The notes under the pieces are model-generated. The model was not told the origin of the DNA and did not search any database. It was given only the letters and a program-made list of their open reading frames with translations. Both the position numbers and the translations under genes were made by a program. 31,608 bases of DNA from Methylacidiphilum caldifontis (GTDB lineage: Bacteria; Verrucomicrobiota; Verrucomicrobiia; Methylacidiphilales; CAMAQI01), in the NCBI GenBank assembly GCA_945860255.1, contig CAMAQI010000005.1, positions 1 to 31,608 of the forward strand, given 5' to 3'. Positions within the stretch are counted from its first letter, which is position 1. Each line of letters opens with the position of its first letter. Of this stretch, positions 1 through 5,665 are shown in pieces.

Positions 1-372
1 CGAGAGAACTTGAATTTTAGAGAAGAGGTGAGAGGAGGATTTGTTTTAGGGGGAGAGGGATTTCAGAGAACGATGGAGAGTTATTTAGCGAAACAAGAGG
101 GAGAATCGGTTTTGATTTCAAAGAGAATGGAGTTGGAACGAAGAAAGTCAGAAGTTGAAAAATTATGGAAATCTGAAGAAGAGAAGAAGTGGCAGATATG
201 GGTAAGGTTTAAATATGGGAAAGAGAGCAAGGCTTCATTGGGAAGAGAATATGGGTACGCGAGTGGAAGCGGAATTACAAGAGTGATCGAGTTGGTAAAA
301 AAAGAGATCGAAAAAAATAAAGAGAGCTTTAAAAAAGATAAAAAGTATGGCGATCAAATTAAAAAGTGTTAG
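1..372 (+). pseudogene. REP-associated (Y1/HUH) transposase, C-terminal part, cut by window edge
   Basis: The reading frame is open from the first base of the window to a TAG at 370-372, so the gene starts outside the window and only about 123 C-terminal residues are visible. The visible part is very basic and Glu/Lys-rich. It contains RGGFVLGGEGFQ near the start and a helix-turn-helix-like stretch (SLGREYGYASGSGITRV) near the end. This resembles the tail of REP-associated tyrosine transposases, single-strand nucleases that act on REP hairpins. The HUH motif and catalytic Tyr would lie upstream and cannot be seen, so I cannot say whether the gene is intact. A GACTGACCCC motif 8 bp after the stop is like the termini that often accompany these genes. 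Codon use is purine-rich, unlike the genes after 5.6 kb. An unrelated basic protein is possible. Confidence 0.55.
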
Positions 373-391
373 GTGTTGGACTGACCCCGGT

Positions 392-610
392 ATACTCCTT
401 TTTGATGTCATCAGCCGAGCTTACGAAAAAACAAGCCTCATTGTGACGACCAATCTCCCCTTCGAGCAATGGGATGAAGTCCTCGGCAGCGAAAGACTCA
501 CGGGAGCCCTTCTGGATCGGCTCACTCATCGGGTCCATATTTTAGAGGCCAATGGCGAAAGCTACCGTCTCGCTAACGCCAAAGCCCGACTCAAAGGAAA
601 AAAGAACTAG
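392..610 (+). pseudogene. IstB-like ATPase of an IS21-family element, 3' fragment
   Basis: IstB is the AAA+ helper ATPase of IS21-family transposition. Only the last roughly 72 residues remain out of about 250 in a full protein. The conserved tail is clear: LLFDVISRAYEKTS, then TTNLPFEQW, then GSERLTGALLDRL, then HVHILE-like HRVHILEANGESYR. The frame stays open upstream to an ATG at 347, but that part overlaps the end of the preceding transposase and has no IstB similarity. The Walker A/B motifs and all of istA are missing. This is a non-functional remnant. Confidence 0.85.
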
Positions 611-806
611 CCCCCCCCATCGACCGCCGCTTCCGATTGCGTTCCGGTTGAGGCGACCCTTCGGGTCGTCCACAACCTCCACTTCATCGCAGGCGGTAAT
701 CCTTCGATAAATCAATCATTGAAAGAAAACTCAAATCAAACTATAAACAACCAAGGTGTCACGGTTTTCGACCGCCCCCTGCTTCACTTTTGGAACGCCC
801 TTTACA
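392..806 (+). mobile_element. IS21-family remnant, right end retained
   Basis: After the istB fragment comes a GC-rich hairpin at 652-670 (GGCGACCC, loop TTC, GGGTCGTC). Two imperfect tandem repeats follow at 758-776 and 782-799. They share a TCAC...TTTT...CGCC pattern typical of the multiple terminal repeats of IS21 elements. The likely terminus is the TTTACA ending at about 806. The left part of the element (istA and most of istB) is gone, with the break next to the REP-like motif at about 380-391. The right end stops 2 bp before the 136-bp repeat that starts at 809. I saw no target-site duplication because the left end is lost. Confidence 0.6.
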
Positions 807-808
807 AC

Positions 809-944
809 GAGGAAAGTCCACATTCTCGATTATTTATCTGAATAAATAGAATGCACCTTTAGAAATCTACTAAATAAGATTATAAGTTTATATTGTAGGC
901 TAATGTGTAACAGAATCTACATTTAGTAAAAAAACTAAAGGACT
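809..944. repeat. 136-bp direct repeat, copy 1 (upstream module of the GH109 gene)
   Basis: This stretch matches 2521-2656 in the same orientation at a constant offset of 1712. The only difference I found is T906 versus A2618, with no gaps. It carries a candidate sigma-70 promoter (858-886), a perfect 7-bp dyad with a 4-base spacer just upstream (831-848, TATTTAT/ATAAATA), a smaller TTTAGT/ACTAAA dyad around an A-run near its end, and an AAAGGA Shine-Dalgarno (937-942) for the ATG at 954. It is therefore a complete promoter-plus-leader cassette. The match ends 9 bp before the start codon. Confidence 0.95.
858..886 (+). promoter_or_regulatory. Candidate sigma-70 promoter for the GH109 gene
   Basis: A TTTAGA -35 box (858-863), a 17-bp spacer and a TATAAG -10 box (881-886) would start transcription near 893, about 60 bases before the ATG at 954. 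The dyad at 831-848 sits 9 bp upstream of the -35 box, a suitable place for a regulator. This is judged by eye only; the region is AT-rich, so chance matches are possible. Confidence 0.4.
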
Positions 945-953
945 TTATAAACT

Positions 954-2345
954 ATGAACTCATCTCCCCTCAATAATTTTACTCGTCGACATGTACTAAA
1001 AACAGGCCTTGCCGGAGTAGGGGCTCTTTCCAGTATGGCCCTTGGTATTGAATCTGCATCCAATGACAAAAAGACGCCCCCTCGAAAAGAAGGCAGCATC
1101 TATATGGGTGATTTTGCTGCCCCAAAAATCAAAAATGTACGAATGGCCTTTATTGGTCTTGGCCAGAGAGGCAGAAGTCTATGTACAGGCTCCGCAGGAA
1201 TAGAAGGACTGGATATTGTTGCGCTTTGTGACTTGTCTGAGGATAAATGTAAAAGCACGGAAACGGCGGTAAATCGTGATAATCATGAACCTAAATTATA
1301 TTACGGTTCCCCAGATGCTTATGAGAAGATGTTGAAGGAGATCCAACCTGATGCTGTGATTATCGCAACGCCCTGGGAACTTCACCACCCCATGACCATT
1401 GCCTCATTGAAGGCGGGCGTGCATACCTTCATGGAAGTAGCTATGGCGATAACAATGGCGGAGATGTGGGATATTGTAGATACTTGTGAGGCAACACAAA
1501 AACACTGTATGATGATGGAGAATGTAAATTACGGTTATAAGGAGCTTGCATTTTTGAATATTGTACGTCAGGGACTGCTGGGAGATCTACTTCATGGAGA
1601 AGCTGCATACATCCACGATCTTCGCTATCAGATGAAAGATGTGATTGGTACTGGAACCTGGCGCAGTCCAATATATCAAGTAGATGGAAATCTTTATCCC
1701 ACTCATGGATTGGGTCCTGTTGCTCAATACATGAATATCGCTAGGGGAGACGACATGTTTGCACGGTTGGTGTCCTTTTCTTCTCCCTCCAAGGGAAGAA
1801 ATCAATATGCCAAAAAGCATTTACCCGCAGATCACAAGTGGAATAAAATGGATTTTAAAGGTGGAGATATAAATACTTCTATTATCAAGACCGATCTCGG
1901 CCGTACCATTATGGTGCAGTGGGATGAGACCACCCCTCGGCCCTATAGCCGCTTGAACTTAATCCAGGGAACCCAAGGGACCTTAGCCGGGTTTCCATTA
2001 CGAATGCATATTGAAGGCGTTACCCCCGATGCTCATCATTGGCCAAGTGAAAAGGAACTCGAAAAACTTATAAAGAAGTACGAACATCCCCTATGGACTA
2101 AGATGGGAACAGTTGCTAGAAAAGTTGGAGGTCATGGTGGAATGGATTTCATGATGATGTACAGGATTGTCCAATGTCTGCGCGAAGGAGTTCCTCTTGA
2201 TCAGAATGTCTATGAAGGAGCTTTTTGGTCCGCTGTAGGACCTCTCTCGATAGCCTCAGTTGCAGCGGGCGGAATGCCGCAAATATTCCCTGACTTTACA
2301 CGGGGAGATTGGAAAAAAACAAAACCCGTTGGGATTTGTAGCTAG
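954..2345 (+). CDS. Tat-exported GH109 family glycosidase (alpha-N-acetylgalactosaminidase-like)
   Basis: GH109 enzymes have the Gfo/Idh/MocA fold and remove terminal alpha-GalNAc by an NAD-dependent elimination/addition mechanism. The 463-residue protein starts with a twin-arginine signal (RRHVLKTG at 11-18, then a hydrophobic stretch), so export in folded form is expected. The Rossmann loop FIGLGQRGR is at 66-74, followed by IIATPWELHHP, MMMENVNYG, YPTHGLGP (248-255), GGHGGMDF (392-399) and PDFTRGDW (446-453). These match the GH109 pattern along its whole length, and the size fits the family (about 440-470). AAAGGA at 937-942 gives a good ribosome binding site. The substrate is not certain, since plain Gfo/Idh/MocA oxidoreductases are related. 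It stands alone behind one copy of the duplicated promoter module, and a remnant of a paralogue lies downstream at 2661. Confidence 0.85.
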   Translation: MNSSPLNNFTRRHVLKTGLAGVGALSSMALGIESASNDKKTPPRKEGSIYMGDFAAPKIKNVRMAFIGLGQRGRSLCTGSAGIEGLDIVALCDLSEDKCKSTETAVNRDNHEPKLYYGSPDAYEKMLKEIQPDAVIIATPWELHHPMTIASLKAGVHTFMEVAMAITMAEMWDIVDTCEATQKHCMMMENVNYGYKELAFLNIVRQGLLGDLLHGEAAYIHDLRYQMKDVIGTGTWRSPIYQVDGNLYPTHGLGPVAQYMNIARGDDMFARLVSFSSPSKGRNQYAKKHLPADHKWNKMDFKGGDINTSIIKTDLGRTIMVQWDETTPRPYSRLNLIQGTQGTLAGFPLRMHIEGVTPDAHHWPSEKELEKLIKKYEHPLWTKMGTVARKVGGHGGMDFMMMYRIVQCLREGVPLDQNVYEGAFWSAVGPLSIASVAAGGMPQIFPDFTRGDWKKTKPVGICS

Positions 2346-2360
2346 CTCTTAACTATTGGG

Positions 2361-2385
2361 TGATCCCCCTTTAAAGCAGGGATCA
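2361..2385 (+). terminator. Candidate stem-loop terminator after the GH109 gene
   Basis: A perfect 7-bp stem (TGATCCC 2361-2367 and GGGATCA 2379-2385) with an 11-base loop lies 15 bp after the stop. No U-run follows, so intrinsic termination would be weak. The rest of the gap up to 2520 shows nothing I recognise. Confidence 0.4.
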
Positions 2386-2520
2386 TTGAACAAGGGCATG
2401 AGGGAAAGATGAGTTGATTTTTACGACAAACAGGAAAAAAGTAATCCTATCAATCATGAAAATCGATGTAAACTGACCTTTAATCCTCTTTCTTTTTCCA
2501 AACAAAGTAGGCAATCGCCA

Positions 2521-2656
2521 GAGGAAAGTCCACATTCTCGATTATTTATCTGAATAAATAGAATGCACCTTTAGAAATCTACTAAATAAGATTATAAGTT
2601 TATATTGTAGGCTAATGAGTAACAGAATCTACATTTAGTAAAAAAACTAAAGGACT
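2521..2656. repeat. 136-bp direct repeat, copy 2 (upstream of the FecR gene)
   Basis: This is the second copy of the module at 809-944, identical except for one base. It brings the same dyad (2543-2560), the same candidate promoter (2570-2598) and the same AAAGGA. Here the Shine-Dalgarno points to an ATG at 2666 that is out of frame with the FecR gene, whose start is at 2727. Sequence left of 2521 does not match copy 1, because the IS21 end occupies that side of copy 1. Confidence 0.95.
2570..2598 (+). promoter_or_regulatory. Candidate sigma-70 promoter for the FecR/beta-barrel pair
   Basis: These are the same TTTAGA and TATAAG boxes with a 17-bp spacer as at 858-886, carried in repeat copy 2. 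Transcription would start near 2605, about 120 bases before the FecR start codon. The two loci would then share regulation. Confidence 0.4.
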
Positions 2657-2660
2657 CTAC

Positions 2661-2711
2661 AGTCTATGTATAAGTTCCTCAGGAATAGAAGAACTGGAGA
2701 GGGTCGGCTAG
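2661..2711 (+). pseudogene. Scar of a second GH109-like gene
   Basis: Positions 2661-2698 match 1176-1213 of the GH109 gene at 33 of 38 bases. In the same reading frame they encode SLCISSSGIEELE, against SLCTGSAGIEGLD in the intact gene. The frame ends at a TAG (2709-2711). The segment joins directly to the end of repeat copy 2. A paralogue with the same upstream module therefore seems to have lost codons 1-74 and everything after about codon 87. It is far too short to be functional. Confidence 0.65.
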
Positions 2712-2726
2712 AAAGATGGGGACCTT

Positions 2727-4274
2727 ATGAAAACGCTATTTACGGTGATGATGTTTGTGATCACGGTTCTTTCCTATGCTGCAGACGATTTACAACGGGC
2801 TCGATTTACAGAAGTATTTCGTGATGTTAGAGTTACGTCTCCTGATACGAAGGATATTCGCGAGGCAAAAGTGAATGATATCTTCGAACTGCGCCAGGTC
2901 ATTCGGACGGGGATTAGCTCACGTGCGGAGTTGGAGGCGTCCGATAAAACGATTGCCCGTGTCGGTGCAAATACGATTTTTTCATTTGAAGCCGCCAAGC
3001 GGACAATGCATCTTCATAGCGGAAGCGTTCTTTTTCATTCTCCGAAAGGAATGGGAGGGGGAACCATTCGCACGGCAGCGGCGACAGCCGCGGTGACCGG
3101 GACGACCATCATGGTAGGGGCAACATCGAATGGGGGTTTTAAACTTCTAGTTTTAGAAGGACAAAGTCGGGTAACGCATCCAAGTGGCGATAGTCGTATT
3201 GTAAATGCAGGGCAAATGACGTTTGTGGTTCCAGGTCAAAACACACTTGGACCCGTTATTAATTTTGATCTTAAAAATGTTTCTCAGGGATCAAGTTTAT
3301 TGAACGGCTTTAAAAAAGAGGTTTCATCAAGCGAAAAAATTGATACGGAAGTAGACAAGCAACAGGCTTCGATTAAAGAAGGCACTGTAGTAGAAACGAA
3401 TATTAAAGTTGGGGACGTACCAGATAATAAAGGACCTCTTACCTTTAATTTCAAACCTGATGGAGTTACGACGACTAAATTCATTTCTGAAAAAAAAGAT
3501 TTTCTGAAATTTAGCGATTTTTTAGATTCACATAATAAAGAAATTCTTGTTTTAAATAATCCGGACTTTTCTGGCTATAATTTTTTTTCCTCAAATGCAA
3601 ATATCGATGGTTTTTACCAGACGGTTTTTTCGTTTAAAGAACAAGGATTTACTGGAGCCCTGAGCGCACTAAATCTAACGTTCGTAGAAAAACCTTATAA
3701 TTTTTCAAATTTAGGGACTTTAAATCAATTTTTTTTCGTCGCTCATGACTCAATTACTTTTAATAATAGCTTATCAGGAATGAGTTTTTTGAATGCGCCT
3801 GATAATCTTCGCTTTATAAGTTTAACAGGATCAATGTCATTTAGTGATACTGACGCTATTACTTCTTCTTCAAAGCAGATGTCATTTGAGGCCTTAAATG
3901 CCATTTCAACAGCGGGTTCTACTGTCAATTTTTTGAGCTCTGACGGTCTTTTTAGTAAAATCACTATGGAGTCAAAAAATGCAGCAATCACTTTAAACAA
4001 CCCGACATTTAATTCGAAACTAGTGGAGTTAAGGGCAGATCGGGTAAATTTGAATAATTTTGATATCACTCAGTTTACTGGGGCTAAGGTTATGAATGTT
4101 TATACTCTTACCGGAGACTGGTTTGTAAGCTCTGGGACTCCGAATAAATCAGGGGCTCTCAATATTAACGACCCTAACGTTACAGCCAATACAAGTGGGA
4201 CACCTGGGAGTAGCGTTTATCGAGATACTAGTGGAACCATTGTGAATTCCAATATTAATAGTTTACAAAAATAG
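2727..4274 (+). CDS. Secreted FecR-domain protein with a predicted beta-solenoid C-terminal region
   Basis: The 515-residue protein has a Sec signal peptide (1-18, cleavage likely after SYA). A FecR-type domain spans about 55-165, with VIRTGISSRAELEASD, then IRTAAATAAVTGTTIMV and VLEGQSRVTHPSGDSRIVNAGQ. In PVC bacteria such proteins are usually stand-alone envelope proteins, not sigma-factor regulators of the FecI system, and no anti-sigma transmembrane segment or sigma gene is visible here. Residues 165-270 look like a linker. From about 270 to the end the protein is rich in Asn, Ser, Thr and Phe with recurring short beta-like strands (SLTGSMSFSD, AAITLNNPTF, ADRVNLNNFDI), which suggests a beta-helix; this is inference. 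DNA of this half is AT-rich, with two T8 tracts. It is paired with the beta-barrel gene 14 bp downstream. No strong ribosome binding site precedes the ATG. Function unknown; a surface-exposed or adhesin-like role is possible. Confidence 0.75.
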   Translation: MKTLFTVMMFVITVLSYAADDLQRARFTEVFRDVRVTSPDTKDIREAKVNDIFELRQVIRTGISSRAELEASDKTIARVGANTIFSFEAAKRTMHLHSGSVLFHSPKGMGGGTIRTAAATAAVTGTTIMVGATSNGGFKLLVLEGQSRVTHPSGDSRIVNAGQMTFVVPGQNTLGPVINFDLKNVSQGSSLLNGFKKEVSSSEKIDTEVDKQQASIKEGTVVETNIKVGDVPDNKGPLTFNFKPDGVTTTKFISEKKDFLKFSDFLDSHNKEILVLNNPDFSGYNFFSSNANIDGFYQTVFSFKEQGFTGALSALNLTFVEKPYNFSNLGTLNQFFFVAHDSITFNNSLSGMSFLNAPDNLRFISLTGSMSFSDTDAITSSSKQMSFEALNAISTAGSTVNFLSSDGLFSKITMESKNAAITLNNPTFNSKLVELRADRVNLNNFDITQFTGAKVMNVYTLTGDWFVSSGTPNKSGALNINDPNVTANTSGTPGSSVYRDTSGTIVNSNINSLQK

Positions 4275-4288
4275 TTCTGAGAAAATCT

Positions 4289-5410
4289 ATGAAATTGCAG
4301 TATAGTCTATATATAGGCGTAATTTTGATGATTTTTTTCAACAATCTCATTGCTGTTAATGCCAGAATGGATCAGGTGAATCGTTACAATAGGCAAGGTG
4401 AGATTTTCCCAAATCTGCGAAATGCCGATAATGGCTCAAGTCGCGTCGATGTGGAGCAAGCTCCCGAAATTATACCCGGTGGCGATGAGGATCTGGGGAC
4501 GCAGTTAATTATTAGAAAGAAGCATATTAGACGATGGTGGGATGTGACTCTGGGATCTAGTGCGATTTATGTTTCAAATATGCTTTTACAATCAGATCGC
4601 TACGCGGTAGATACAACTCTCTTAGTATCGACGGTGCAGTTACATTTGGCTCCTGATCCCATTGATATTAATGGGAATAAGCTATATCTCGGCTGTGGGT
4701 TTATCCATAACTGGTTCAATTATGGACTTGGAGACAATGGGAGTATGTTTCGGTATCAGGGTGATATATCGCAAGATGATTTAGGTGGTTATAATGAGTT
4801 TGATTTTGATTCACAAACAATTCAGCTCGGATTAAATTATCTGATTAACGATTCGTGGGGTGTTAAGTTGGGGTTTAAATACACGAGACTTCTTGGACAT
4901 GAAATAAGTCACGTATTTCCACAGACCTCAAATTACTCTGAAACTTATAAGGAATATGCTCCCTCGTGGGGATGTTACAAATTTTTTAATTTTTCCCCAA
5001 CTATGAGTTTGAATGTTGGATATACTGGGACATTATATTACACCGACTCCGAGAATCCGAACCCAGAAGATCAAATAGATGGAACGAATCGGAGAGACAT
5101 TAATAACCGATTAGAGTCTTCTCTTTCTTTGAACTTAAGACAACAAATTGTTCCGACGGTTTTTGCTTCCCCGTTTTTTTTCTTTAAATACTCAAACTAC
5201 AATATGAATGAAAACCGAAATGATCTTTCATATAAAAATCGAGAAGATTTTACTTATACCTATGGTTCTGCGTTTTCGTGGGATATCACGGAATGGTTTA
5301 CGCTCAGTACTTATGGATCCTGGGAAAAGCGGAAGTCGAGTTCGAACCGCGTGGCTGAATATGCCAAATATGATCTCGGTGGTGGCTTTAGCGCCACCGT
5401 TCGTTTCTAG
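4289..5410 (+). CDS. Predicted outer-membrane beta-barrel protein, partner of the FecR protein
   Basis: The 373-residue protein starts with a Sec signal peptide (KLQYSLYIGVILMIFF and onward, cleavage around residue 22-25). It ends in GGGFSATVRF, a terminal Phe strand typical of barrels inserted by BamA. Between them are many alternating aromatic/polar strands (GVKLGFKYTRL, TMSLNVGYTGTLYY, WFTLSTYGSWEKR) separated by charged turns, consistent with a barrel of perhaps 10-14 strands. Residues 25-80 form a polar N-terminal extension. The gene follows the FecR gene by 14 bp and is very probably in the same transcript. A T8 tract lies at 5174-5181. I cannot name a family or substrate; porin-like or anchoring roles are both possible. 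Confidence 0.7.
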   Translation: MKLQYSLYIGVILMIFFNNLIAVNARMDQVNRYNRQGEIFPNLRNADNGSSRVDVEQAPEIIPGGDEDLGTQLIIRKKHIRRWWDVTLGSSAIYVSNMLLQSDRYAVDTTLLVSTVQLHLAPDPIDINGNKLYLGCGFIHNWFNYGLGDNGSMFRYQGDISQDDLGGYNEFDFDSQTIQLGLNYLINDSWGVKLGFKYTRLLGHEISHVFPQTSNYSETYKEYAPSWGCYKFFNFSPTMSLNVGYTGTLYYTDSENPNPEDQIDGTNRRDINNRLESSLSLNLRQQIVPTVFASPFFFFKYSNYNMNENRNDLSYKNREDFTYTYGSAFSWDITEWFTLSTYGSWEKRKSSSNRVAEYAKYDLGGGFSATVRF

Positions 5411-5559
5411 ACTAGAAATGCCATTGAGTAAGGAAAACAAAGATCAGGATTATTCCTTTGCTTCGTCTGAGAAGATGTGTTTCTGTTTTTATTTTTTGGG
5501 TGAGAAATTGACCAGACTCCCGAAAAGTGAGCGCTATCAAATAGTACTTTTTGACTTGA

Positions 5560-5579
5560 CCCCATGAAATGGGGCCGTT
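5560..5579 (+). terminator. Stem-loop with T-run; also REP-like CCCCAT/ATGGGG hairpin
   Basis: The stem CCCCAT (5560-5565), loop GAA and ATGGGG (5569-5574) are followed by CCGTTTTT. It could end the FecR/barrel transcript. The convergent valS gene ends at 5666, and in that direction there is no U-run. The core closely resembles the hairpin at 9525-9541, so it may be a dispersed repeat reused as a terminator. Nothing else is recognisable between 5411 and 5665. Confidence 0.5.
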
Positions 5580-5665
5580 TTTAAAATAGAGTTTGGCATC
5601 CAAAAAGGAGCCAAAGATGAAGAGAAGTTGTTTTAGCGAAGAGCACGGGAAAAAGGCAGGATTAT

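Noticed and set aside
809..819. GAGGAAAGTCC, like the conserved core of RNase P RNA, also at 2521
   Set aside because: Only about 100 bases separate it from an ACAGAA-like 3' motif, far too short, and the region reads better as a promoter and leader.
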